Shown one piece after another: positions 1 to 8,810 of a stretch of 64,000 nucleotides of DNA (position 1 is the first letter of the stretch; every line of letters begins with the position of its first letter). The notes beneath the pieces were generated by a model. The model was not told where the DNA came from, searched no databases, and was given only the letters and a program-made list of their open reading frames with translations. Both the position numbers and the translations under genes were made by a program. This stretch comes from CAYZJV01 sp964478945 (GTDB lineage Bacteria > Spirochaetota > Spirochaetia > Sphaerochaetales > Sphaerochaetaceae). Location of the stretch: assembly GCA_964478945.1 (NCBI GenBank), contig CAYZJV010000001.1:1-64000 (forward strand). Direction: 5' to 3'.

Positions 1-33
1 TGTCTCTAAAAAATTACGCCATACTGTCTTCTG

Positions 34-303
34 TTGCTCGCTGCGGAACCATGGAGCGACAATTCGGTGATGATCAACAATCGTCTTGCGAGCATGGTGC
101 AACTCACTTTGCGTCAACGGTTGCTCGCCTACCTCGATAATGAACGGTATGGACAGGGTTCCTGTACCGTGACATTGCCCATCACCAGAACCAGGCTCGC
201 ACAACTGATGGGAGTGAGTCGTCCAAGTTTGTCGCGAGAATTGTCCAATCTGCAAAAAGCCGGTCTGCTGCGTATCGAGGGAAGGATGATCACGATTCTG
301 TAG
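34..303 (+). CDS. Crp/Fnr-family regulator, C-terminal helix-turn-helix part
   Basis: The 89 residues match the end of a Crp/Fnr transcription factor: a dimer-helix segment with LRQRLLAYL near residue 26, then a winged helix-turn-helix at about 50-83 (TRTRLAQLMGVSRPSLSREL). The cyclic-nucleotide-binding domain is missing. Upstream in this frame there is a TAA at positions 7-9, so the reading frame cannot run back into a normal N-terminal domain. Either the gene is frameshifted near the A-run at 8-13, or it is a remnant. The TTG at 34 is only the first usable start codon and has no clear ribosome binding site. Family assignment is firm; integrity is not. Confidence 0.6.
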   Translation: MLAAEPWSDNSVMINNRLASMVQLTLRQRLLAYLDNERYGQGSCTVTLPITRTRLAQLMGVSRPSLSRELSNLQKAGLLRIEGRMITIL

Positions 304-337
304 TTCGTCCGATATCGCCTTTTTCCCTCTCCCAGTG

Positions 338-366
338 TTGTATTTTTCAAGATGTCCGTTTATAGT
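338..366 (+). promoter_or_regulatory. sigma70-type promoter of the V-ATPase operon
   Basis: TTGTAT at 338-343 and TATAGT at 361-366 are separated by exactly 17 bases, about 30 bases before the atpE start. This is the only good promoter-like pair upstream of the seven tightly spaced V-ATPase genes, so it probably drives the operon. Inferred from sequence only. Confidence 0.6.
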
Positions 367-394
367 GGGTGCATATCAAAAGGTAGGATTGCAT

Positions 395-1003
395 ATGGAA
401 CTGCAGATTCAGGATTTGGTCGAATCGATCAAACGTGATGGAATAGCGGAGGCGGACAAACGTGCCGCCCAAATCATATCGGAAGCCAAGGAAAAGGCCG
501 ACGAAATGGTGCGCAACGGAGCTAAAGAGGCTGAAAGACTTGTGGAGGAGGCCCGTAAGGAGGTCGCCGTCATGAGGCAAAGTGGAAAAGCCGCCGTGGA
601 ACAGGCCGGTCGTGATGTCATTCTCTCATTGAAGAAGAACATCTATGCCCATTTCGACAGGTTGCTCGAGTCCACTGTGAAGAAGTCGCTCTCTGGAAAG
701 GATTTGGTGACACTCATCACGAGTGTGGTGAAAAGTGGCTTGGCTGAAGTCGACCAGAGTCGTGTGGAAGTACCCCAAAAGCTCTCTACCGATCTCGTGC
801 AGTCCTTGCGTGGCGATCTAGCCGATGAGTTGAAGAAGGGACTGGAGATCCGTCCTGTTCCATCTGTTGATGTTGGGTTCAAAATTGCGGCGAAAGATGG
901 TTCGAGCTACTACGATTTCAGTTCCGAAGAGATCACCGGCATGCTCGCACCCTTCCTCAATTCCACGGTTCGAGAGATCCTGAATTCAGACTCCGAACGG
1001 TAA
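395..1003 (+). CDS. atpE: V-type ATPase subunit E
   Basis: Subunit E forms the peripheral stalk that holds the A3B3 head of the V/A-type ATPase against rotation. The 202-residue protein opens with a long Ala/Glu/Lys-rich coiled coil (about 5-100), followed by a compact C-terminal domain, as expected for the family. I chose the ATG at 395, preceded by AGGTAGG at 381-387; an upstream in-frame ATG at 335 would add 20 residues unlike the family. It is first in the operon and directly precedes the DUF2764 gene. No stalk partner (subunit G/H) is seen nearby. Confidence 0.88.
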   Translation: MELQIQDLVESIKRDGIAEADKRAAQIISEAKEKADEMVRNGAKEAERLVEEARKEVAVMRQSGKAAVEQAGRDVILSLKKNIYAHFDRLLESTVKKSLSGKDLVTLITSVVKSGLAEVDQSRVEVPQKLSTDLVQSLRGDLADELKKGLEIRPVPSVDVGFKIAAKDGSSYYDFSSEEITGMLAPFLNSTVREILNSDSER

Positions 1004-1013
1004 GGAGTAGCCC

Positions 1014-1559
1014 GTGGCATCCTATTATTATTTGGTGGCGTCACTGCCCATGCTTCGGTTCGACGACGATCCTCCCATCACCATGGAACGGTTCCTTGAG
1101 TCCTGTTCCCAATCGTTGGGTGCCAAGGATTTTCATCTTGTGTCCGAGCTGGTGTCCGACAACCTCTCTTCCATTGCGCATGAGAGTGGATTTCTTGCGC
1201 AATGGGATCGTTTCAACCGATCCTTGAAAGGTACCTTGCGTGTGTTGCGTGCACAGGACCTCAACAGGACACCAACAGAGGCATCCACCGATTTCGAAAC
1301 GGATGTCCATGTGAAGGATATCGTACGGCAGGCGATGCAAGCGGAACATCCTCTGGAAGCCGAGCTCATGCTCATCCTCTTCCAGTGGAGGAAAGCTGAA
1401 GAACTCTCCCAATACCATGCGTTCGATAGGGAGGTGATCTTCACCTATGCGATCCAGCTGGCGTTGTTGGAGAGGAAGGCGTTGTTCACTCCCATGGAGG
1501 GACATGCCGAGTTCAAGCGTCTTTTTTCGAATTTGCAATCGATTATCAAGAGCATATAA
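1014..1559 (+). CDS. DUF2764 protein of spirochaetal V-ATPase operons
   Basis: This 181-residue soluble protein begins MASYYYLVASLPML, the hallmark of the DUF2764 family found inside V-ATPase operons of spirochaetes and Bacteroidetes. It starts at GTG 1014 after a GGTAAGGAG ribosome binding site and sits between subunits E and A, where other V/A-ATPase operons encode subunit C and/or F. No biochemical role is established to my knowledge. From position and the absence of C and F genes, I infer a structural role in the central rotor or its coupling to the membrane ring. Confidence 0.8.
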   Translation: MASYYYLVASLPMLRFDDDPPITMERFLESCSQSLGAKDFHLVSELVSDNLSSIAHESGFLAQWDRFNRSLKGTLRVLRAQDLNRTPTEASTDFETDVHVKDIVRQAMQAEHPLEAELMLILFQWRKAEELSQYHAFDREVIFTYAIQLALLERKALFTPMEGHAEFKRLFSNLQSIIKSI

Positions 1560-1574
1560 ACGGAGTGTGTGGTT

Positions 1575-3338
1575 ATGGCAAAGAATAGCGGGCGAGTCAC
1601 CGGTGTGAATGGAAACATGGTTACGGTCGAGTTCGATGGTGACGTTTCCCAAAATGAGGTGGGATACATCCTGCTTGGAGACCAACGGTTGAAATCCGAG
1701 GTCATCCGTATCGCAGGCAATATCGCCTCGCTGCAGGTGTTTGAAATGACCAGCGGGGTCAAGGTCGGCGATTCGGTCGAATTCACCGGAGAGATGTTGA
1801 GTGTCGAACTTGGTCCCGGGTTGTTGACCCAGATTTTCGACGGCCTGCAGAATCCACTTCCCGAACTGGCCCAGCAGTGCGGGTTCTTTCTTCAAAGAGG
1901 TGTCTATCTCAAACCGATTCCCGACAATTCATGGGAATTCACCCCAACGGTCAAGGAAGGTGATACCGTTCGCGCCGCGGATGCCTTGGGAACCGTTCCC
2001 GAAGGAATATTTACCCATAGGATCATGGTTCCGTTCGATGTCATCGGTGATTGGAAGGTGGACTCGATAAAGAAGAGCGGAACCTACCACGTGCGTGAAG
2101 AGATTGCCACACTCGTGGATGCGAAAGGCAACAAGAGAAGTGTGTCCATGGTGTTCACCTGGCCCATCAAGCGTGCGATCGCATCCTATGCCGAACGCCT
2201 CAGGCCTACCGAACCGTTGGTCACCAAGGTAAGGATTCTCGATACCTTCCTCCCTGTGGCCAAGGGTGGCACCTATTGTATTCCGGGTCCGTTTGGAGCT
2301 GGAAAGACTGTGTTGCAGCAAATGACCAGTCGTAACGCCGATGTCGACATAGTGATCATCGCTGCTTGTGGGGAACGGGCCGGAGAGGTGGTCGAAACGT
2401 TGAAGGAATTCCCCGAATTGGTCGACCCGAGAACCGGAAAGACACTGATGGAAAGGACCATCATCATCTGCAACACCTCCTCCATGCCGGTTGCGGCAAG
2501 AGAGGCCTCTGTGTATACCGCGGTCACCATCGCCGAATATTATCGTCAGATGGGGCTTCATGTACTGCTGCTCGCCGATTCCACAAGCCGTTGGGCACAA
2601 GCAATGCGTGAGATGTCGGGCCGTTTGGAGGAGATTCCCGGTGAAGAGGCTTTCCCTGCCTACCTCGAGTCGGTGATCGCAAGTTTCTACGAACGGGCCG
2701 GTATCGTGCGTTTGGCCGACGGTTCGATCGGATCGGTCACGATCGGGGGAACGGTGAGTCCCGCGGGAGGCAACTTCGAAGAACCGGTCACACAGGCGAC
2801 ACTCAAGGTGGTGGGAGCCTTCCACGGCCTCTCTCGAGAGCGTTCCGATGCACGCAAGTATCCTGCGATCCACCCTTTGGACAGCTGGTCGAAATACCCG
2901 TCGGTCATCGATTCCAGGAAGGTTGCCTATGCACGGGATATCCTTTTTGCTGGAAACGAAGTGAGTCAGATGATGAAGGTGGTCGGAGAAGAAGGTACGA
3001 GTTTGGACGACTACATCGTCTATTTGAAGAGTGAATTGGTGGATAGCGTCTATTTGCAGCAGAATTCGTTTGATCCCGTCGATTTTGCGGCTCCCATCGA
3101 TAGACAGGAGTTGGTGTTCGATGTGTTGTTCCGGATCCTTGGTTCCAAACTGAAGATCGAGGACAAGAAGGCCGCCCGTTCATTCATCAATGAAATTCGG
3201 CAGAAGTTCATCGACTGGAACAATACCGCACGTGATGACGAGCGTTTTGAGATGTACAAGAAAGAAATCGAGGATCTGGTCGGTGGTCGTTTCGTGGACT
3301 ACGAGAGGAAGGCCGCCAGGATTCTCCAGGCGAAGTAG
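1575..3338 (+). CDS. atpA: V-type ATPase catalytic subunit A
   Basis: Catalytic nucleotide-binding subunit of the V/A-type ATPase head. The 587-residue protein has the family's N-terminal barrel and bulge insertion, the P-loop GPFGAGKT at about 238-245, and the downstream E-R-A-G-E segment typical of catalytic A subunits. The ATG at 1575 is preferred over GTG 1569 because AACGGAG lies 9 bases before it. It is followed at once by subunit B. Whether the complex hydrolyses or makes ATP in the cell cannot be told from sequence. Confidence 0.95.
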   Translation: MAKNSGRVTGVNGNMVTVEFDGDVSQNEVGYILLGDQRLKSEVIRIAGNIASLQVFEMTSGVKVGDSVEFTGEMLSVELGPGLLTQIFDGLQNPLPELAQQCGFFLQRGVYLKPIPDNSWEFTPTVKEGDTVRAADALGTVPEGIFTHRIMVPFDVIGDWKVDSIKKSGTYHVREEIATLVDAKGNKRSVSMVFTWPIKRAIASYAERLRPTEPLVTKVRILDTFLPVAKGGTYCIPGPFGAGKTVLQQMTSRNADVDIVIIAACGERAGEVVETLKEFPELVDPRTGKTLMERTIIICNTSSMPVAAREASVYTAVTIAEYYRQMGLHVLLLADSTSRWAQAMREMSGRLEEIPGEEAFPAYLESVIASFYERAGIVRLADGSIGSVTIGGTVSPAGGNFEEPVTQATLKVVGAFHGLSRERSDARKYPAIHPLDSWSKYPSVIDSRKVAYARDILFAGNEVSQMMKVVGEEGTSLDDYIVYLKSELVDSVYLQQNSFDPVDFAAPIDRQELVFDVLFRILGSKLKIEDKKAARSFINEIRQKFIDWNNTARDDERFEMYKKEIEDLVGGRFVDYERKAARILQAK

Positions 3339-3347
3339 GTGGTGCAT

Positions 3348-4640
3348 ATGCAGAAGGTATATACGAAAATTGATTCGATCGCAGGAAACGTCATTTCGGT
3401 ACGCGCCGACGGTGTTCGCAATGGAGACCTGGCCGTGGTTACTTCACGACATGGTGAATCGCTCGCCAACGTCATCAAACTCAACGGAAAGGAAGTTTCC
3501 CTACAGGTGTTCGCTGGCGCGAGGGGTGTCTCCACCGGAGACAAGGTGCGGTTCCTTGGATATCCGATGAGGGTTTCCTATAGTGAAGATCTCCTCGGTA
3601 GGGTGTTCACCGGTTCCGGAAAACCTAGGGACAATGGACCCGAACTCACCGAGAACCTTATCGAGATCGGTGGTCCTGCGGTGAATCCCGCCATGCGCAT
3701 CATTCCCCGCAATATGATCCGTACCGGACTTCCGATGATCGATGTGTTCAATACATTGGTTGAATCGCAGAAGCTGCCCATATTCTCCGTTTCAGGAGAA
3801 CCCTACAACGAGGTGTTGGCGAGAATCGCCATGCAGGCCGAAGTCGATCTCATCATCCTCGGCGGAATGGGTCTCAAGTACGACGATTACCTCTATTTCC
3901 GGGATACCTTGGAAAAGAGTGGAGCCATGAGCAGGACCATTTTCTTCGTGCATACCGCTAGTGATCCTACCGTGGAATGCCTGCTGGTTCCCGACATTTC
4001 GCTTGCGGTTGCCGAGAAGTTTGCCCTGGATGGCAAGAAGGTGCTGGTGCTGTTGACCGATATGACCAACTTCGCCGATGCCATGAAGGAGATCGCCATC
4101 ACCATGGAGCAGGTTCCTTCGAACAGAGGGTATCCAGGCGACCTCTACAGTTCCCTCGCTGCGAGGTATGAGAAGGCGGTCGACTTCGAGGGAGCCGGTT
4201 CGCTTACGATCCTCGCGGTCACCACGATGCCTGGCGACGATGTGACCCATCCGGTACCCGACAACACCGGGTATATCACTGAGGGACAGTATTACCTGAA
4301 GAACAGCAGGATCGAACCCTTCGGTTCCCTGTCGCGTCTCAAACAACAGGTGAACAAGGATACCAGGGATGACCACCGTGCCCTTATGGACGGTATGATC
4401 AAGTTGTATGCATCGTACAAGGAGTCCATGGAGAAGAAGTCGATGGGATTCCAAATGTCCGAGTGGGACGACAAATTGCTGAAATACGGTGATTTGTTCG
4501 AAAGCCGTTTGATGGACCTTTCGGTGAATATTCCCTTGGAGGAAGCGTTGGATCTCGGATGGGAGATTCTTGCCGAGTGTTTCGAGCCCAAGGAGACGGG
4601 AATGCGTTCTGAACTTGTGCTCGCCCACTGGCCCAAATAG
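3348..4640 (+). CDS. atpB: V-type ATPase regulatory subunit B
   Basis: Non-catalytic head subunit that alternates with A. The 430-residue protein shows the B-subunit signature around SGEPYNEVLARIA and, as expected, no Walker A lysine motif. The start is ATG 3348, with GGTGG just upstream overlapping the subunit A stop; the earlier GTG at 3339 leaves no room for a ribosome binding site. Length and architecture are normal for the family. Confidence 0.95.
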   Translation: MQKVYTKIDSIAGNVISVRADGVRNGDLAVVTSRHGESLANVIKLNGKEVSLQVFAGARGVSTGDKVRFLGYPMRVSYSEDLLGRVFTGSGKPRDNGPELTENLIEIGGPAVNPAMRIIPRNMIRTGLPMIDVFNTLVESQKLPIFSVSGEPYNEVLARIAMQAEVDLIILGGMGLKYDDYLYFRDTLEKSGAMSRTIFFVHTASDPTVECLLVPDISLAVAEKFALDGKKVLVLLTDMTNFADAMKEIAITMEQVPSNRGYPGDLYSSLAARYEKAVDFEGAGSLTILAVTTMPGDDVTHPVPDNTGYITEGQYYLKNSRIEPFGSLSRLKQQVNKDTRDDHRALMDGMIKLYASYKESMEKKSMGFQMSEWDDKLLKYGDLFESRLMDLSVNIPLEEALDLGWEILAECFEPKETGMRSELVLAHWPK

Positions 4641-4649
4641 GAGAACCCG

Positions 4650-5279
4650 ATGGCTGCCGTCAAGTTGACGAAGAACGAACAAAAGAAGCAAAAGGATCAA
4701 CTCAAACAGTTCCAACGCTATCTGCCTACATTGCAGTTGAAGAAGCAACAATTGCAGATGGTGATCCGTCAGATAGAGCAAGAGGTGCGTTCGCTGCAAC
4801 GTGAACAAAAGAAGATTGTGGATGCATTGCAATCGTGGGTAGCCGTGTTCCATGAAAACCAGTTTTTCGGTGAAGGAAGGGGCTTGGAACATCTGCTGCT
4901 TGTCGACAAGGTGATGAAATCCAAGGGGAACATCGCTGGAGTGGCGATTCCGGTTTTCAAGGAATTGACTTTCCAAACCATCGATTACGAATTGGACGAA
5001 TACCCCCTTTGGATCGACAAGGGAATTGCCTCGTTGAAGGAAATAGCCCGTTATGATGCGATGATCGCCACTTTGGAAAAGCAGATCGAACTGCTTGCAA
5101 GGGAGTTGCGGGTCACCAGCCAGAGGGTGAATCTTTTCGAAAAGGTGAAGATCCCCGAGACGAAGGAAAATATTCGGAAGATCGGCATCTACTTGGGTGA
5201 CCAGCAAACCGCGGCTGTGGTTCGCGGCAAGATCGCCAAGAAGAAATTGGAAAGGAACATAGGGGAGGGTGTGGCATGA
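4650..5279 (+). CDS. atpD: V-type ATPase subunit D
   Basis: Central rotor shaft that turns inside the A3B3 head. The 209-residue protein is dominated by two long helices able to form an antiparallel coiled coil (about 5-60 and 120-190), starting MAAVKLTKNEQKKQKDQLK as other spirochaetal D subunits do. An AGGAG precedes ATG 4650. Its stop overlaps the start of subunit I by four bases (ATGA), a classic translational coupling. The usual partner, subunit F, is not recognisable in this operon. Confidence 0.9.
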   Translation: MAAVKLTKNEQKKQKDQLKQFQRYLPTLQLKKQQLQMVIRQIEQEVRSLQREQKKIVDALQSWVAVFHENQFFGEGRGLEHLLLVDKVMKSKGNIAGVAIPVFKELTFQTIDYELDEYPLWIDKGIASLKEIARYDAMIATLEKQIELLARELRVTSQRVNLFEKVKIPETKENIRKIGIYLGDQQTAAVVRGKIAKKKLERNIGEGVA

Positions 5280-7150
5280 TCGTACCGATGAAACGGGTAT
5301 CGCTGATCGTCCTTGCCTATGAGAAGCGAAGTGCGCTCAAGGCGTTGAGGAAGGCTGGTATCGTCCATGTCGATGAGATTCCGGTGAAGAATGAACGCTT
5401 GGAGGATCTTGAAAAAGCCCGTCAGAGAATGGAAAAGGCCATGTCCCAATTGCGTGAACTACGCGATCACGAAGGGAACGGCAAAAAGACCGAACTGCCG
5501 ATGATCGATGTGGACAGTACCGATGATGAGGATTTCTCCGATATCCACGCGAGGGTGCTATGGTTGATTGACCAGAAGAATGATTTGGAGGAACAGCGGC
5601 AGAAGACCATCATCGAACGCGATAGGTTGGCCGAATGGGGAGATTTCTCGCCCAAGGATATCCAAGAGCTTCATAGGATGGGAATAGACCTCAACTTCTA
5701 CCGTTTGGGGAAGAAGGAGATCGCCCGGATTCCAAAAGAGATCGCGTTTGTGAAACTTTCCGAAGTTGGGAAGAGTCTTTTGATCGCCACGATTGGAAAG
5801 GTCTTGCCCGAAGAGGTCGTTGCCCGCAATTTGACGTTGGGTGAGGCTTCGTTGTCCGAACTGGAACGTTCGATCGAGTCCATTACCGATCGTGTGGTCC
5901 AGATACGTACGGAACTGCTGGAGTTGTCGGGGTATCTCGATTGTTACACACGACAACTTGCTGTGATCGGACAGGAACTGAGATTCGAAACGATCCAATC
6001 CTCGATGGGTGAGGACGATACGGTTTCATGGCTCTCCGGCTATATGCCGGCCGAACAGGTGGATGGATTCAAGGAACTCGCTGCAACCCACAAGTGGGCC
6101 TATGCCCTTGACGATCCTTCGGAAGAGGAGAATCCTCCCACGAAGGTGAAGAATAGGCGATGGATTTCCATCATCGGACCAGTTTTCGATATTTTGGGAA
6201 CTGTTCCCGGGTATCGCGAATACGACATCAGCATGTGGTTCTTGATGTTCTTCTCACTCTTCTTCGCGATGATTGTCGGTGATGGTGCGTATGGCTTGAT
6301 TTTCCTCATCACCGCGATTCTGATCCATAGTAGGATGAAGAAGGCCACCAATGCGGTGGTACTCCTGTATGTGCTCAGCACTGCGAGCATCGTTTGGGGA
6401 GCCCTCACCGGCACTTGGTTCGGTAGCAAGGCGATTCTGGAAGCGGTACCGTTCTTGCGCATGTTGGTGGTTCCCAGGATCGCGAACTATCCCGAACTGT
6501 TCGGTTTGGAAGCGACCACCACCCAGAATATGGTGATGCAATTCTGTTTTGTCGTGGGTACTTTGCAGCTCAGTCTCGCGTGCGCCATGAACATCCATCG
6601 CAAGGTGGGAAAGCGCGATCTCAGCGCGGTCGCCGATATCGGTTGGTTGTTGATGATCGATGCGCTCTACTTCCTGGTGTTGATGTTGGTGATCAACGCA
6701 GCTGTCGATGTGGCTTTGGTTGGTACGATCGTAGGTGTGGGATTCCTGCTTGTGGTGCTGTTCGGTGCGCAAGGTCCCGGTATTCCCTTCCTCAAGGGAC
6801 TCGCCGGTGGGGCAGCGAACCTGTTCACCACATTCCTCAATTCGATCAGCGCGTTTTCAAATATCATCAGCTATATCCGTCTCTTTGCGGTCGGTATGGC
6901 TTCCTTGGCAATTGCCCAAAGTTTCAACAATATGGCGAGTGGGTTGTTGCAGGGATTCGCGTTGCCGGCAGGGATACTGGTACTGGTGGTGGGACATGGT
7001 CTGAATCTGATCATGGCTCTCCTTTCGGTCGTAGTCCATGGAGTAAGACTGAATTTGTTGGAATTTTCCGGTCAACTGGGAATGGAGTGGACCGGTTATA
7101 CGTATGATCCGTTCAGAGAAACGGTTGAAACTTCATCACAGACGTTGTAG
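5276..7150 (+). CDS. atpI: V-type ATPase membrane subunit I (a-subunit)
   Basis: Membrane stator that forms the ion half-channels next to the proteolipid ring. The 624-residue protein has a soluble N-terminal half with coiled-coil segments (about 1-310), then about seven hydrophobic helices. The essential ring-facing arginine is visible as Arg535 in SYIRLFAVG, followed by the conserved GHGLN segment. Start at ATG 5276 overlaps subunit D. It directly precedes the proteolipid gene. Confidence 0.93.
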   Translation: MIVPMKRVSLIVLAYEKRSALKALRKAGIVHVDEIPVKNERLEDLEKARQRMEKAMSQLRELRDHEGNGKKTELPMIDVDSTDDEDFSDIHARVLWLIDQKNDLEEQRQKTIIERDRLAEWGDFSPKDIQELHRMGIDLNFYRLGKKEIARIPKEIAFVKLSEVGKSLLIATIGKVLPEEVVARNLTLGEASLSELERSIESITDRVVQIRTELLELSGYLDCYTRQLAVIGQELRFETIQSSMGEDDTVSWLSGYMPAEQVDGFKELAATHKWAYALDDPSEEENPPTKVKNRRWISIIGPVFDILGTVPGYREYDISMWFLMFFSLFFAMIVGDGAYGLIFLITAILIHSRMKKATNAVVLLYVLSTASIVWGALTGTWFGSKAILEAVPFLRMLVVPRIANYPELFGLEATTTQNMVMQFCFVVGTLQLSLACAMNIHRKVGKRDLSAVADIGWLLMIDALYFLVLMLVINAAVDVALVGTIVGVGFLLVVLFGAQGPGIPFLKGLAGGAANLFTTFLNSISAFSNIISYIRLFAVGMASLAIAQSFNNMASGLLQGFALPAGILVLVVGHGLNLIMALLSVVVHGVRLNLLEFSGQLGMEWTGYTYDPFRETVETSSQTL

Positions 7151-7174
7151 AAGAACAACGACAAGGAGCTTGGT

Positions 7175-7609
7175 ATGAATATTGGAATGATCGGAATGGC
7201 CGCTGCACTCGGGTTGTCTGCGTTGGGATCGGCACTCGGTACAGGTGCGGCTTCGCTTTCGGCAGTTGGTGGATGGAAGAAGTGTTATGCCAATGGCAAG
7301 CCCGCCCCGTTCATCATGGTTGCCTTCAGTGGAGCTCCACTTACGCAGACCATCTATGGATTTTTGCTGATGAACTTCATCAGTGCCGCGGCAGCGGCCG
7401 GACAGGATGCCTTGCTGCTCCTGGCAGCCGGTGTCTTCGGTGGTTTGGCGATTGGGTTGTCGGCTTGGATGCAGGGAAGAGCTGCCGCAGCGGCTTCCGA
7501 TGCACTTGCCGAGACGGGTAAGGGAACAGCCAACTACTTCATCGTGATCGGTATCGTGGAAACCGTCGCATTGTTCACATTGGTGTTCCTGTTGCTGCTT
7601 CTCCAGTAG
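7175..7609 (+). CDS. atpK: V-type ATPase proteolipid subunit K
   Basis: Subunit of the rotating membrane ring. The 144-residue protein has four hydrophobic helices, that is, two hairpins. The ion-carrying carboxylate is Glu129 (GIVETVALF). Thr57 and Gln58 in APLTQTIYGF and Gln100 in WMQGRA align by eye with the Thr64, Gln65 and Gln110 sodium ligands of the Enterococcus NtpK ring, so sodium transport is possible. AAGGAG precedes ATG 7175. It is the last gene of the operon and is followed by a terminator-like hairpin. Confidence 0.92.
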   Translation: MNIGMIGMAAALGLSALGSALGTGAASLSAVGGWKKCYANGKPAPFIMVAFSGAPLTQTIYGFLLMNFISAAAAAGQDALLLLAAGVFGGLAIGLSAWMQGRAAAAASDALAETGKGTANYFIVIGIVETVALFTLVFLLLLLQ

Positions 7610-7635
7610 TAGTCGTACTCTCATCCATACCTGAA

Positions 7636-7680
7636 GGGCTTGTCGTACGAACATGATGTGCGGCAGGCCCGATTTTCGTT
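7636..7680 (+). terminator. probable terminator of the V-ATPase operon
   Basis: GGGCTTGTCGTAC (from 7636) can pair with the segment ending GTGCGGCAGGCCC at 7670, using G-T wobbles, giving a stem of about 12 base pairs. It is followed by the T-rich GATTTTCGTTT. It lies 26 bases after the atpK stop and before ispG. Confidence 0.6.
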
Positions 7681-7739
7681 TCCATCTTTTCCTTATGGGA
7701 CAAATCGTGTAAACTGATGTTAAGTAGAAAGGCAAATCG

Positions 7740-8810
7740 ATGAATAGAAGAAGTACCAAAGATATCCATGTTGGAGCGCTCCATATCGGCAGCAACCATC
7801 CGATCGCCATCCAAACGATGTGGTCGGAACCGCTTCCCGCGAAAGGTGACGAACAAGGATTCGAACGGTTGATGACCGCCTTGAGAACCTATGCGACCAT
7901 GGGATGTTCACTGATCCGCTTCTCCTATCCCGATTCCGAGGGAAGAGAGGTGTTTGCCCGTGTGTGCGCGGAATCTCCGCTGCCTGTGGTTGCCGATATC
8001 CACTTCGATTGGAAATTGGCGATGGAGGCGCTTCAATGCGGCGCGGCGAAGATCAGGATAAATCCCGGCAACATCGGTGCCAAATGGAAGGTGAAGGAAG
8101 TGGTGGATGCCGCCCTTGATCATGATGCGGCCATCAGGATAGGACTGAACGGTGGTTCGCTGCCGATGAAGCTCAGGCAAGCCGACCATGCGAAGGGAAT
8201 GGTCGATACCGCGATGGACTATCTCGAGTGGTTCGAATCATGGAATTTCACCAACACGGTGGTATCGTTGAAGGATACTGATGTGGAAGCGACCTATCGG
8301 GCGAATCATGATATAGCGGCGATGATGGATTATCCGCTTCACCTCGGGGTGACCGAAGCCGGGGATGTGATAAGTGCGGTCGCGAGAAGCACCTGGGTGC
8401 TGGGACGACTGCTTTCCGAGGGTATCGGTGATACGATGCGGATTTCGATCACCGACGACAACGTGTATGAATTGGCCGCAGCTCGGGAGATCATGAGGAC
8501 GATAGGTCTTGAGACGAATGGTATCAGGCTTGTTTCCTGTCCAAGATGTGGTCGGGCTTCCTTCGACTCACAAGGATTTCTGAAGAAGATACGCAATCGG
8601 TTGCTTGAATTCGACGCTCCACTGACTGTGGCGATCATGGGTTGTCAAGTGAATGGACCCGGGGAAGCAGCCCATGCCGATATCGCGATCACCGGAATCG
8701 GCAATCGTGTCTACCTCTATGAAAAGGGTGTGTTGATCAGGGAGATTGCAGCCGATAGTGCCGAAGAGGTGCTGCTGACCAGGATAGGAGAACTTTCGCA
8801 TGCGCAATAG
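7740..8810 (+). CDS. ispG: 4-hydroxy-3-methylbut-2-enyl diphosphate synthase (flavodoxin)
   Basis: IspG/GcpE makes HMBPP from MEcPP, the sixth step of the non-mevalonate isoprenoid pathway, using a 4Fe-4S cluster. The 356-residue protein is the short, two-domain bacterial form. Cluster ligands are visible as Cys267 and Cys270 (SCPRCGR), Cys302 and Glu309 (MGCQVNGPGE). GAAAGG lies before ATG 7740. Its end overlaps uvrA by 11 bases, and it heads a run of overlapping genes reaching to about 19 kb. Confidence 0.95.
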   Translation: MNRRSTKDIHVGALHIGSNHPIAIQTMWSEPLPAKGDEQGFERLMTALRTYATMGCSLIRFSYPDSEGREVFARVCAESPLPVVADIHFDWKLAMEALQCGAAKIRINPGNIGAKWKVKEVVDAALDHDAAIRIGLNGGSLPMKLRQADHAKGMVDTAMDYLEWFESWNFTNTVVSLKDTDVEATYRANHDIAAMMDYPLHLGVTEAGDVISAVARSTWVLGRLLSEGIGDTMRISITDDNVYELAAAREIMRTIGLETNGIRLVSCPRCGRASFDSQGFLKKIRNRLLEFDAPLTVAIMGCQVNGPGEAAHADIAITGIGNRVYLYEKGVLIREIAADSAEEVLLTRIGELSHAQ

